From assembly GCA_946405135.1 (NCBI GenBank), contig CAMJGD010000005.1:62001-126000 (forward strand): a stretch of DNA of 64,000 nucleotides, read 5' to 3'. The position numbers were made by a program, and so were the translations under genes. The notes under the pieces were generated by a model. The model was not told where the DNA came from. It saw only the letters and a program-made list of their open reading frames with translations, and did no database searches. Source of the DNA: an uncultured Clostridiaceae bacterium. Its GTDB lineage: Bacteria; Bacillota; Clostridia; Clostridiales; Clostridiaceae. Position 1 is the stretch's first letter. Each line of letters starts with the position of its first letter. Shown here in pieces: positions 16,699-25,458 of this stretch.

Positions 16699-17385
16699 AT
16701 GAAAAAGATAGGAACACCATTTTTTATAGTTAATCCAAAATCATATTTATATGGAGAAGAAAGTTTGCAGCTAGCATTGGTTGCAGACAAACTCGCTGAG
16801 AAGTACGATGTAGAGATATTCTTTACTGCACCTTTTGCAGACTTGGCTAATATCAAGGCTCATACAAAAAATCTTAGAGTAACAGCTCAGCATATGGATC
16901 CATTAGTTCCAGGACGTGGAATGGGACATGTGTTACCTGAATCATTAAAGGCAGCTGGAGCTGAAGCAGTATTTTTAAATCATGCAGAGCATTCTATGAC
17001 ATTAACTGACTTGGTAAAGACAATTAATAGAGCAAAAGAATTAGGAATTATAACTGTTGTTTGTGCAGATTGTTTAGAAGAAGCTGTAGCTATTGCTAAG
17101 TTAGGCCCTGATATATTGCTATGTGAACCTACTGCTTTAATTGGGACTGGAAAGACCAGCAGTTTCGATTACATAATTGAAACTACAACTAAGATAAAAG
17201 AAGTTGATGAAAATATTTTAGTTATGCAGGCTTCAGGAATAAGTACTGGTGAAGATGTTTATCAGACAATAGTTCATGGTGCTGATGGAACTGGTGCAAC
17301 AAGTGGAATACTTAATGCTCCAGACAGAGCAAAAAGACTAGAAGAAATGATACAGGCAATTGTTAAAGCTAAAAATGAAAAATAG
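16699..17385 (+). CDS. Triosephosphate isomerase paralogue, short archaeal-like form
   Basis: 228 aa, shorter than the usual bacterial 250, ATG after AAGGAGGTGAG. The catalytic residues are recognisable: Lys in NPKSYL, His in LNHAEHS, Glu in CEPTALIGTGK, and the phosphate loop at ASGIS and GADGTGATSGI. The reaction would be DHAP to glyceraldehyde-3-phosphate, but relatives of this branch include tetrulose-phosphate isomerases (EryH/LerI). It sits 12 bases after the aldolase, so it probably handles the aldolase product or an isomer of the imported sugar phosphate. Confidence 0.82.
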   Translation: MKKIGTPFFIVNPKSYLYGEESLQLALVADKLAEKYDVEIFFTAPFADLANIKAHTKNLRVTAQHMDPLVPGRGMGHVLPESLKAAGAEAVFLNHAEHSMTLTDLVKTINRAKELGIITVVCADCLEEAVAIAKLGPDILLCEPTALIGTGKTSSFDYIIETTTKIKEVDENILVMQASGISTGEDVYQTIVHGADGTGATSGILNAPDRAKRLEEMIQAIVKAKNEK

Positions 17386-17410
17386 TACAAAGGAGATTGG
17401 AGGTCATAGT

Positions 17411-17932
17411 ATGAATATTTATAAAGAACAAATTAATTTAACATCTCATGGAGGAACTCCAAGTTTTTTTGATATAACTCCTTCTGTAAAAGAAATAATC
17501 GAAAAAAGTAAAGTTCAAAATGGTATCTGTGTTGTCATTTCTCCTCATACTACATGTTCTGTATTCTTTGAAGAATTCGTTCATGATTATACTGAAGATG
17601 GTGATGAATTTCTTCAAGTAGATTTAAATAATGTGCTTCAAAAAATCATTCCAGACAATATTGCAGAAGGGCAATACAACTATCCTGGCGAAAAGCATTA
17701 CGAAGCTGTCGCATCATGGCCAGATGTAGAAGCCTATCTACCAAATGGGGATCGTTCGGCCCTATTAAACTGTGATGCGCATTTAAAATCAACACTACTT
17801 GGTTCCAGCCAGGTATTCGAGGTTGATAATGGAAAATTAGGAGTTGGAACAACAGGTTACATTTATTTTGTAGATTTTGATCGTACAAGATCTAGAACTC
17901 GTAAATGTAAAATCATTGTATTAGGTGAATAG
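17411..17932 (+). CDS. YjbQ/UPF0047-family protein
   Basis: 173 aa, ATG at 17411 after TTGGAGG; the longer frame overlaps the isomerase gene end. The family pattern is clear: VVISPHTTCSVFFEEF, YPGEKHYEAVASWP, NCDAHLKSTLLGSSQ and VGTTGYIYFVDFD, with conserved His and Asp/Glu residues that suggest a metal site. The fold is known, and weak thiamine-phosphate synthase activity has been reported for E. coli YjbQ, but the physiological role is not established. Its place inside a PTS catabolic operon suggests a step on a sugar phosphate or reactive aldehyde. Confidence 0.85.
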   Translation: MNIYKEQINLTSHGGTPSFFDITPSVKEIIEKSKVQNGICVVISPHTTCSVFFEEFVHDYTEDGDEFLQVDLNNVLQKIIPDNIAEGQYNYPGEKHYEAVASWPDVEAYLPNGDRSALLNCDAHLKSTLLGSSQVFEVDNGKLGVGTTGYIYFVDFDRTRSRTRKCKIIVLGE

Positions 17933-18151
17933 CTCATAAATCATTTTATTAATTAATTGTTAAATTTAGTCCGCGGATTATTTTAAATAAAAGTATTATA
18001 TTAAAGTTAATAATTTAAACAAAAGATAATTGAAGAAAGTTTACTTATCAGAATTTTGAAAACGATTATGTGATTTTAAATGAACTAATACTTAAATGTA
18101 TACCCAATTTTATCATATAAAACAAGTAAAAAGAAAGGAAAGTGGTAGTAA

Positions 18152-18433
18152 ATGAAAAGAATATTATTGGCTTGTGGAGCAGGAGTTTGTACTTCTACAG
18201 CAGCAAGAGTAAAGGTTGAAAAAATATTGGATGCTAATGGTTATAAAGGACAGTATAAAGTAGACCAGTGTAAGATAGCTGAAGTACCATCTAGATCAGC
18301 TAATTTTGATTTTGTTATTGCAACAACTATGAAACCAGATGGAGTTAAGTGTCCATTTATAAATGGTGTATGCTTCTTAACAGGTGTAGGTGTTGACAAA
18401 ACAACAAAAGAAATATTAGAACTCATGAAATAA
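18152..18433 (+). CDS. PTS sugar transporter subunit IIB (galactitol-type)
   Basis: 93 aa, ATG about 10 bases after AAAGGAAAG. The N-terminal P-loop LLACGAGVCTSTA places the phospho-cysteine at about residue 8, as in GatB. A 219-base AT-rich gap separates it from the YjbQ gene; no terminator hairpin stands out there, so it may belong to the same transcript or have its own start. It transfers phosphate from IIA to the incoming sugar bound by IIC. Confidence 0.9.
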   Translation: MKRILLACGAGVCTSTAARVKVEKILDANGYKGQYKVDQCKIAEVPSRSANFDFVIATTMKPDGVKCPFINGVCFLTGVGVDKTTKEILELMK

Positions 18434-18475
18434 TTAAGATTTTATTAATCAAAATAATTAAATGAGGTGAAAGTT

Positions 18476-19837
18476 ATGGCATATATATTAAAGTTTTTTA
18501 GTTTTATACAGGGCTTAGGGCCTACAGTTATGATGCCTATTATAATTTGTATTTTTGGAATAATTTTAGGTACAGAAAAAGGTAAATCATTAAGAGCTGG
18601 ATTAACAGTAGGTGTTGGATTCATAGGACTGAATCTAGTAATTGGAGCACTATCTTCTAATTTAGGACCAGCAGTAGAACAGATGATTAAACGTTTTGGA
18701 TTGTCATTATCCGTAATTGATGTTGGTTGGCCAGCAGCAGCAGCTATTGCATTTGCATCAACTGTAGGTATGGTAATAATACCAGTTTGCTTGCTTGTAA
18801 ACATCGTAATGTTATTAACTAATACAACACAGACAGTAGATGTTGATATTTGGGATTATTGGCATTTTGCATTTACTGGAGCACTTGTTGCTATAGTAAC
18901 TGGAAGTCAGGCTATTGGTTTAGTGGCAGCGGTTTTAAATATGGTAATAATTATGGTAATTGGTGACTATACAGCACCAGGAGTTGAGAAAACTCTAGGA
19001 TTACCAGGCGTATCACTTCCTCATGGATTTACTGGAGCATATGCACCAATAGCTATAGTAATAAATAAGATTATTGATTTAATTCCTGGTGTTAGAGATA
19101 TAGATATTAATATGGAAAGAGCACAGGAAAAATTCGGTGTATTTGGAGAACCAATAATCATAGGATCAGTTTTAGGAATTATCATTGGTATTGTAGCAGG
19201 TTATGGTTTTGGTGATGTACTTAGACTTGGAATAACTATGGGCGGTGTATTAGTTCTTATTCCTAGAATGGCGTCTCTATTAATGGAAGGCTTACTTCCA
19301 ATTTCTGATGCTGCTTCTGAATTTATAAATAAGAGATTTTCTAATAGAGGAAAGATGTATATAGGTCTTGATTCAGCAGTTGGTGTAGGACATCCTTTAA
19401 CACTTTCTGTATCACTTATATTAGTACCTCTAACAGTATTTATGGCTGTAATTTTACCTGGAAATAAGGTTCTTCCATTTGCAGACTTAGCAGTTATACC
19501 TTGGATGTTCGTTTTAATTACACCTGTAGTTAATGGTAATGGTTTCAGAGCTTTAATAAACGGAATTGTTGTAATAGCATTTGGTTTATTGATTTCTACT
19601 AACTTAGCTCCATTAATAACTACTGCAGCTATTAATGCTAAATACACAATGCCTACAAATGCTACACAGATTTCAAGTATTTGTGATGGTGCAAATCCAT
19701 TAACTTGGGCAATCGTACGTTTAAATGACTTAGGATGGATTGGAATGGTTATAGTTGCAGTTGTTGCAATAGGATTAGCATTAATGAACAGAAGAAGAAT
19801 CATAAAAGAAGCTGCAGAATTAAAGCAGGCTGAATAA
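18476..19837 (+). CDS. PTS sugar transporter subunit IIC (galactitol family)
   Basis: 453 aa from ATG 18476, with GAGGTGA five bases upstream; a GTG at 18467 lies within that site. Highly hydrophobic with ten or more membrane segments. The opening FIQGLGPTVMMPIIICIFG and the middle GYGFGDVLRLGITMGGVLVL fit the Gat/Sgc IIC family. It is the membrane channel and sugar-binding subunit. Family members carry galactitol and pentitols or remain unassigned, so the substrate is open. Confidence 0.92.
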   Translation: MAYILKFFSFIQGLGPTVMMPIIICIFGIILGTEKGKSLRAGLTVGVGFIGLNLVIGALSSNLGPAVEQMIKRFGLSLSVIDVGWPAAAAIAFASTVGMVIIPVCLLVNIVMLLTNTTQTVDVDIWDYWHFAFTGALVAIVTGSQAIGLVAAVLNMVIIMVIGDYTAPGVEKTLGLPGVSLPHGFTGAYAPIAIVINKIIDLIPGVRDIDINMERAQEKFGVFGEPIIIGSVLGIIIGIVAGYGFGDVLRLGITMGGVLVLIPRMASLLMEGLLPISDAASEFINKRFSNRGKMYIGLDSAVGVGHPLTLSVSLILVPLTVFMAVILPGNKVLPFADLAVIPWMFVLITPVVNGNGFRALINGIVVIAFGLLISTNLAPLITTAAINAKYTMPTNATQISSICDGANPLTWAIVRLNDLGWIGMVIVAVVAIGLALMNRRRIIKEAAELKQAE

Positions 19838-19873
19838 TAAAACAGATTAGTATTAAAAAATATTGGAGGAAAC

Positions 19874-20377
19874 ATGAGTAAAGAATATTTATTTAATAAA
19901 AAAGCGTTTTTAGTCAGAGTGATTTATGGTGGAATTTTAGCAGCAATTGTATTTGTATTTGGAATTTATAGTATAAGCAAAGGCTCATCTATGAAGTACC
20001 TATGGATTTTAATATGCTTTTTATGTGTGTATACAGTAATTACTAATTTTATATCTATTAGTTATCCTAAAAAGATAGTAATAAGCAGTAATGAAATAAG
20101 CTTTTCAGCTTTTAATAAGTCTCATGTTTATTCCAGAAAAGAACTAAAGAGTTTTAAGATTAAAGAACAACAAATGGCAGGAAAAATGTATATAAGAGTG
20201 AATAAGCCTTCATTATTTAGAGGGAGGTACTGGATAGATTTAAAAGCATACAATGACTATAAAGAATTAGGTAAAATTCTTTTGGAAATTGAAGAAACTA
20301 TCCACCCTAACTCTTTGAAGGCAAAGATTAAGAAGAACAATGCCATGTATGAAGAAAGGAAAAGGAAAAATGTATAA
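19874..20377 (+). CDS. Membrane protein with PH-like cytoplasmic domain, unknown function
   Basis: 167 aa, ATG after TTGGAGG. Two membrane segments (about 15-35 and 40-60) are followed by a beta-rich stretch (PKKIVISSNEISFSAFNKS onwards) that resembles the bacterial PH domain seen in small membrane proteins, and a basic tail (EERKRKNV). No enzymatic motif. It lies between the IIC gene and the second aldolase gene, and its end overlaps the next start by eight bases, so it is co-transcribed. Role unknown. Confidence 0.7.
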   Translation: MSKEYLFNKKAFLVRVIYGGILAAIVFVFGIYSISKGSSMKYLWILICFLCVYTVITNFISISYPKKIVISSNEISFSAFNKSHVYSRKELKSFKIKEQQMAGKMYIRVNKPSLFRGRYWIDLKAYNDYKELGKILLEIEETIHPNSLKAKIKKNNAMYEERKRKNV

Positions 20378-21047
20378 GAAGGAAAAAGAAGAAGTTATCA
20401 AGGCAGGCATGAAACTTGATAGGTATGGACTAATTGCACTTTCAGGAGGAAATGTAAGTTGTAAGGTTGATGAAGATAAAATTCTAGTCACTCCGTCAGG
20501 AATGATATATGAGGACTTAGTTGCAGATGATATCATTTTAATGGACTTATCTGGTAAGGTTATTGAGGGAAATAGAAAGGCATCAGTGGATACAAAGGCA
20601 CTTCTATATATATACAATAATATGCCAGAGGTTAAGGCTGTTATCCATACACATCAACCATATGCAACTGCATTAGGCTTAGTTCAGGATGAGTTTAAAT
20701 GTAATTTAACTACTCTTGCTAATGCAACAAAAGGTTCAGTTAATGTATGCCCTTTTTCCTCAGCTGCAAGTGAACAAATGGGTATAGAAGCAGTGGAAAA
20801 CCTAGAAGGAAAACTTGCTGTAATTTTAAAGCATCATGGAGTAATTGCAGTAGGCAATTCATTAAAGCAGGCTCTATATTCTTGTATTTACTTAGAAGAG
20901 GCTGCAAAAACTTACTGTATAGCTAAATCTATGAGTAATGATGTTGCAATGATGACTGATGATCAAATTGAGCAGGCAGTAAGAGTATTTGATTATTATG
21001 GTCAAGGAAAGGAAAATGTTCCTGATTCATTAGTAAATAACAAATAA
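20370..21047 (+). CDS. Class II aldolase/adducin family protein (fuculose- or ribulose-phosphate aldolase type)
   Basis: 225 aa from ATG 20370, which follows AAGGAAAAGG and overlaps the previous gene end; an ATG at 20340 lacks a suitable site. Family motifs: LSGGNVS, VTPSGM, DTKALLYIYNNMPEVKAVIHTHQP (zinc His pair) and LKHHGVIAVG (third zinc His). Enzymes of this family split L-fuculose-1-P, L-rhamnulose-1-P or pentulose phosphates into DHAP and an aldehyde; L-ribulose-5-phosphate epimerases are close relatives. Because a PTS can deliver a ketose-1-phosphate, an aldolase is the more natural reading. Last gene before the terminator. Confidence 0.87.
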   Translation: MYKKEKEEVIKAGMKLDRYGLIALSGGNVSCKVDEDKILVTPSGMIYEDLVADDIILMDLSGKVIEGNRKASVDTKALLYIYNNMPEVKAVIHTHQPYATALGLVQDEFKCNLTTLANATKGSVNVCPFSSAASEQMGIEAVENLEGKLAVILKHHGVIAVGNSLKQALYSCIYLEEAAKTYCIAKSMSNDVAMMTDDQIEQAVRVFDYYGQGKENVPDSLVNNK

Positions 21048-21060
21048 TATATATTTTTTT

Positions 21061-21105
21061 AAACCCAGTAGAGATAATTAAATCCTACTGGGTTTATTTG
21101 TCTAT
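21061..21105 (+). terminator. Terminator of the PTS operon
   Basis: AAACCCAGTAG (21061-21071) pairs with CTACTGGGTTT (21085-21095), followed by ATTTGTCTATTTT. Confidence 0.85.
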
Positions 21106-21213
21106 TTTGGCAAATGATTTTTAATAATTTACAAATAAATTTTCCACAACTATATTTAAAAATAGAAAAACTGGACAATATAAATATAAAAATATGAATA
21201 AGGAGGGTTAGAT

Positions 21214-22038
21214 TTGAAAGAGAAAAATTTTATATTAATTGAGATGATTTTTTTAGTATTTCTTGTACCATTTATGATGCAAGTTAATGCTTATGCTTAT
21301 GATGAAAGCGTTACTACAAACAAAAACCCTGAGAAAGAATTAATTCCTCAAAAAGTTTACGGGGATGTTTCAGAAAATTCTACTCACAAAAAGGTGGTAT
21401 ATTTAACTTTTGATGATGGACCTTCTAAAAATAATACTCCAGAAATTTTAGATATACTTAATAAAAACAATGTAAAGGCATCATTTTTCTTAATTGGCAA
21501 AAAGGCAGAATTAAATAAAGATATTGTAAAAAATCTTTATAGTAGTGGAATGTGCATATTTTCTCACAGCTATTCTCATGAATATGAAAAGATATATAAA
21601 AGCAAAGAAGCATACATAGAAGATTTTTCTGCCTGTAACTCTGTTATAAGCAATATTACAGGCGAAAAGTCTTATGATTTTGTGAGACTTCCTGGTGGTT
21701 CTTATAATAAAGTCAGCAAAGATATGGTAATGAATGATATAAGGCAATACTTAAAAAGTAATAATGTTAAATATATAGATTGGAATGTAAGTTCTGCAGA
21801 TGCTACACCTTATAAAGTTTCTTCAGATACGATAAGAGATAATGTGATAAGTCAGTGTAAATATTGGGATGTTTCAGTAGTATTAATGCATGATTCTGAA
21901 GGAAAAAGAAGTACTGTAGAGGCATTACCTGAAATAATAAAGTATCTTAAAGAAGATGGTTATACCTTCAAAACTTTTAAGGATACAGATTCTGAAGAGA
22001 TAAACAGAATGATAAAATATAAAATACTCAATAGATAA
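21214..22038 (+). CDS. Polysaccharide deacetylase (NodB-homology, CE4)
   Basis: 274 aa, TTG start after GGAGGG. An N-terminal signal sequence (about 1-25, ending near NAYA) exports it. The NodB domain carries TFDDGPS (catalytic and metal Asp), SHSYSH (HxxxH zinc pair), RLPGGSYN and a late MHDS; these five motif regions are intact. It likely removes N-acetyl groups from peptidoglycan or another surface glycan. Single gene between terminators. Confidence 0.92.
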   Translation: MKEKNFILIEMIFLVFLVPFMMQVNAYAYDESVTTNKNPEKELIPQKVYGDVSENSTHKKVVYLTFDDGPSKNNTPEILDILNKNNVKASFFLIGKKAELNKDIVKNLYSSGMCIFSHSYSHEYEKIYKSKEAYIEDFSACNSVISNITGEKSYDFVRLPGGSYNKVSKDMVMNDIRQYLKSNNVKYIDWNVSSADATPYKVSSDTIRDNVISQCKYWDVSVVLMHDSEGKRSTVEALPEIIKYLKEDGYTFKTFKDTDSEEINRMIKYKILNR

Positions 22039-22039
22039 A

Positions 22040-22070
22040 ATAAACCAGCTTCAAAGCTGATTTATTTTTT
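22040..22070. terminator. Terminator between convergent deacetylase and gatD genes
   Basis: ATAAACCAGCTT pairs with AAGCTGATTTAT (one C-A mismatch), followed by TTTTTT. It overlaps the 3' end of the minus-strand gatD gene. Confidence 0.65.
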
Positions 22071-22790
22071 ATCCTTCATAATCTTTAATATATTTTCTTT
22101 TGCTTTAATTTCTAATTCATCATTTAAAGGAGATAACTCTATTTTTCCATATTTTTTTTCAAGAGCCTTAGTTAGAAGTCTATCTGCAAGTTCTGGATTT
22201 TTGGAAAGTAATGATCCATGAAAGTAACTGCAATAAGTGTTTTTATATATACAGCCTTCCATTCCATCTTCTCCATTGTTACCATAACCATAGAGGCACT
22301 TTCCTAAAGGTTTTAAAGAACCAATATAAGTCCTGCCAGAATGATTTTCAAAACCTACATAGGTTTCATTATATTCCTCATTAAAAATAGCTGTATTACC
22401 TATGAATCTTCCGTTTCCGCCCTCAGTATATATATTTAGTATTCCTAGACCTTCAAGCTTTTCACCTTCAGGGGTTGTATAATATTTGCCTAAAAGCTGA
22501 TAACCTCCGCAAATAGAAAGAAGTACTTTTTCATCTTCTATGTATTTTCTTAAATTTTCATTTTTAGAGCCTTTAAGATCTTCTGAAACTATGGATTGCT
22601 CATAATCTTGACCGCCTCCAAAGAAAACTATATCATAATCCTCACCTATAAAGTTATCACCTAAAGATAGGTTATGAATTTTAACTTTTATATTCCTTTT
22701 TTCTGCTCTATATTTTAGTATTAATATATTTCCTAAATCTCCATATACATTTAGTAAATCTGGATATAAGTGACATATGTTTATTTCCAA
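22062..22790 (-). CDS. gatD: Lipid II isoglutaminyl synthase, glutamine amidotransferase subunit GatD
   Basis: 242 aa from TTG 22790, nine bases after AAGGAG; the longer frame reaches into murT. Begins with INICHLYPDLLNVYGD, diagnostic of GatD. The nucleophile is the Cys of LLSICGGYQLLG and the catalytic His lies in YCSYFHGSLL. It releases ammonia from glutamine for MurT, which amidates the alpha-carboxyl of D-Glu in lipid II, a step needed for efficient cross-linking in many Gram-positives. Third gene of a three-gene minus-strand unit, 17 bases after murT. Confidence 0.93.
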   Translation of the reverse strand: MEINICHLYPDLLNVYGDLGNILILKYRAEKRNIKVKIHNLSLGDNFIGEDYDIVFFGGGQDYEQSIVSEDLKGSKNENLRKYIEDEKVLLSICGGYQLLGKYYTTPEGEKLEGLGILNIYTEGGNGRFIGNTAIFNEEYNETYVGFENHSGRTYIGSLKPLGKCLYGYGNNGEDGMEGCIYKNTYCSYFHGSLLSKNPELADRLLTKALEKKYGKIELSPLNDELEIKAKENILKIMKDKK

Positions 22791-22807
22791 GCAAATCAAC
22801 TCCTTAG

Positions 22808-24166
22808 TTACCAAAGCTTATCTATATAACCTTTGGTATGAAGATATTTTCTCCAATTTATCATAGCTGTATAGGTAGCTAAAATAGTTATTTCAGTATT
22901 ATTAGAGTATTTTATGGTATTTAACAATCTATCAAAGTCTTCACACAATATAAATTTATCTTCATTAAGACCAGCTATTTTAAGTCTTATAGCCATGTCA
23001 TATAATCTTAGGCCTCCTATAAAGATTTCCTTTATTTTTAATTTTTTAATTCTCTCAAATTCTACATCCCAAATCCACGATACATCTTTTCCATCTGCAT
23101 AATTATCATTGAGTAAAAATGCAAAAGACACTTCTTTATCATTTAGACAGAGAGTATCTATAGCTTGGTTATAACCAGCAGGATTTTTAACTAATATTAT
23201 CTTTACTTCCTTACCATCTATGTGGATGATTTCTTGTCGTCCAAAGCTGGAATTTTGGTTTAGAAGAGATTTTTCTATTACTAAATCCTCTATGCCAAAA
23301 AATTTTGCTATAGAATAAGCACATAAAGCATTGTATACATTATAGATACCAGATTGATTTATTAAAAATTTATGATTATTTATAATCACCTCAGAGCTAT
23401 CAGCATCTACATGACATATTTCTTCTACAGCATAAGTTAATTTTGGTCTTTTATATCCGCAATTACTGCAGAAAAAATCACCCAGGTGATTATAAGTTAT
23501 AAAATTATATTCATAAGGATGTTTGCACAGTTTACAAAATTTAGCATCTGCATTTATGTCTACTACTTTATTGTGATTTATAGAATTATTAAAACCATAA
23601 TAATATATGGTATTTTTTATAGGTAATTGGCCAAGTAGTGATTCATCGCCATTTAAAATTAATGTACTATTAGGCACACTGGTTATGCCTTCCATTATTT
23701 TATTTAAAGTAGTGTACACTTCACCATATCTATCTAATTGATCTCTAAAAAGATTTGTTATGGTAATAACTTCTGGATTTATGTATTCAGTTATATATTT
23801 TAAATTAGCTTCATCTACTTCAATAACTGCAAAGCATTGACTTCTATTTTTGAACTTATAATTATCTATAAAACAGGCTACTATGCCAGGAAGCATATTA
23901 GCTCCAGTATTATTGGTTATGGCATCAAAGCCGTTTTCTTTTATCATATTATAAAGCATACTAGTGGTAGTGGTTTTCCCATTTGTGCCAGTTATAAGTA
24001 TGGTTCTATAGTTTTTGCTTACAATTTTTAAAATATCTTTATCTATCTTTAAAGCAACTTTACCTGGAAAGTTACTTCCTCCTTTAAAAAAGGTTTTTGA
24101 AAGTTTTGATACTAATTTAGATATTATTATGCTGATAAATGACTTTATTTTAATTTTAGACACCAC
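22808..24166 (-). CDS. murT: Lipid II isoglutaminyl synthase, Mur-ligase subunit MurT
   Basis: 452 aa. Mur-ligase ATP loop TGTNGKTTTT near residue 60, and a four-cysteine zinc ribbon (CKLCKHPYEY then CSNCGYKRP, about 208-230) that distinguishes MurT from MurC-F. The C-terminal DUF1727-type domain binds GatD. Function: ATP-dependent activation of the D-Glu carboxyl of lipid II for amidation. The start is a GTG (24166 or the next codon, 24163) just beside AAGGTGG; neither spacing is ideal, so the exact start is uncertain. Confidence 0.92.
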   Translation of the reverse strand: MVSKIKIKSFISIIISKLVSKLSKTFFKGGSNFPGKVALKIDKDILKIVSKNYRTILITGTNGKTTTTSMLYNMIKENGFDAITNNTGANMLPGIVACFIDNYKFKNRSQCFAVIEVDEANLKYITEYINPEVITITNLFRDQLDRYGEVYTTLNKIMEGITSVPNSTLILNGDESLLGQLPIKNTIYYYGFNNSINHNKVVDINADAKFCKLCKHPYEYNFITYNHLGDFFCSNCGYKRPKLTYAVEEICHVDADSSEVIINNHKFLINQSGIYNVYNALCAYSIAKFFGIEDLVIEKSLLNQNSSFGRQEIIHIDGKEVKIILVKNPAGYNQAIDTLCLNDKEVSFAFLLNDNYADGKDVSWIWDVEFERIKKLKIKEIFIGGLRLYDMAIRLKIAGLNEDKFILCEDFDRLLNTIKYSNNTEITILATYTAMINWRKYLHTKGYIDKLW

Positions 24167-24196
24167 CTTAAATCTATAAATATTACGTATAATAAA

Positions 24197-25273
24197 TCAA
24201 TTGGGCATATCTAAAAAGGTGAATTTATCACTGATTTTAAAATCTAGATTTTTAGATACTTGATTTAAATTTTTTAACATTTCATTTTTTTTATTTCCCT
24301 CAATCAAAGAAGGAGTATAGGTACTTGTATTTTTATTATAGCTGCACTCATAAGGTATTGCCTTTATTCCCATAGTGAATAGATTTCTTTCAGAAAATAC
24401 AAAACTGAATTGATATATAAAGCCATTCAGTTTATTATCTTCTTTTGAACATAGACCGTTTAATCCATGAATTATAAAACCTTTTTTGTATTTTTCTGTA
24501 GGAGCAATAGCTTTTTTGTTGTTTATTACTACATTCGCTCCAGAATTTATTATAAAATGAGATAAAAACTCTATATATCCATCATTTGCTTTTTTATAAT
24601 CTCCATCCAAATTCACAATTACTACACAATTTTCTTTTTTATAAGAAAAAATTTTATTTCTTAAAGATTTAAGCTCTTTCATATTTTTTTTAGAAATATC
24701 TATAACTAAAAAGGTGATTTTGTTGCCTTTTATATCTGCTAGCCAGCAAGAATCATAGTTTAAGCAATTGGTATAATCAGAATAAAAGTTATATTTTGAT
24801 TCTGAATTATAGCTGCAAAGATTAACAAGTTCTATAGATGATGATTTAAGGGTTTTATATGGATAAGATGCCTCTTTAGAGTTATGGCTGTCTTGCTTTG
24901 AATATTTAAGCTTAAGCAAAGTTATATCATCATTTTCCACCAATGTATTTAAAGCAGAAAAACTTAAAGGATGTACCTTTTTATCAAGGTTATTAAAATT
25001 TTCTTCGGTTTCATTTATAAAGGTTTCTCCGCCAACAGTTACAATTACTTCTTCAATAGGTGTATTTTTATTTAAAGAACTTTTTTTTGTACATAAAGGT
25101 TTTAACTTTATAAAGTATAAAAGGTCATAAGTTTTTAGCTCCAAATAATCTAAAGTATTAGAAATAAAAGTAAGTCTATGTCCTAAACCTAATATAAAAA
25201 ATCCTAGTGCAACTATGATAGAAAAAAATCCTATTAAAATTTTATTAAACTTTTTTTTATTTTTCTTTTTCAA
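24197..25273 (-). CDS. Membrane-anchored, degenerate CapA-like (poly-gamma-glutamate synthesis family) protein
   Basis: About 358 aa from TTG 25273 (GAGGTGG six bases upstream; a GTG at 25282 overlaps the site). A very basic N-terminus and one membrane helix (about 15-35) place the rest outside the cell. The segment CVVIVNLDGDYKKANDG then SGANVVINNKKAIAPTEKYK and FIIHGLNGL follows the order of CapA proteins (GADVVIGHHPHVLQPIE...FYSLGNF), but the His pair of GHHPH is NNKKA, so any metal-dependent catalysis is probably lost. It heads the murT-gatD unit, 30 bases upstream, suggesting a cell-wall role. Homology is by eye and moderate. Confidence 0.6.
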   Translation of the reverse strand: MKKKNKKKFNKILIGFFSIIVALGFFILGLGHRLTFISNTLDYLELKTYDLLYFIKLKPLCTKKSSLNKNTPIEEVIVTVGGETFINETEENFNNLDKKVHPLSFSALNTLVENDDITLLKLKYSKQDSHNSKEASYPYKTLKSSSIELVNLCSYNSESKYNFYSDYTNCLNYDSCWLADIKGNKITFLVIDISKKNMKELKSLRNKIFSYKKENCVVIVNLDGDYKKANDGYIEFLSHFIINSGANVVINNKKAIAPTEKYKKGFIIHGLNGLCSKEDNKLNGFIYQFSFVFSERNLFTMGIKAIPYECSYNKNTSTYTPSLIEGNKKNEMLKNLNQVSKNLDFKISDKFTFLDMPN

Positions 25274-25458
25274 TATAGCCACCTCTTGAATGTTATATAC
25301 ATATAGAGATTTCTTATTAAGTATATCACAAATAATTAAATATAAAAATTATTAATTTATACTACACATATTTCCAATTATTCAAATGGTTACATTGAAT
25401 AAAAATCCTGCATATAATATTATAAAACTAAAATTAATATACTTTAGGAGGAATGACT

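Noticed and set aside
17951-17988. Short palindrome TCCGCGGA between the YjbQ and IIB genes
   Set aside because: Only an 8-base perfect palindrome with no extended stem or T run; cannot support a terminator or operator call.
18056-18071. cre-like TGAAAACGATTATG before the PTS IIB gene
   Set aside because: Two mismatches at conserved positions of the CcpA consensus; common by chance in AT-rich DNA.
19201-19875. Long antisense open frame (224 codons) over the PTS IIC gene
   Set aside because: Shadow of the hydrophobic IIC coding sequence; no ribosome site and no family resemblance.
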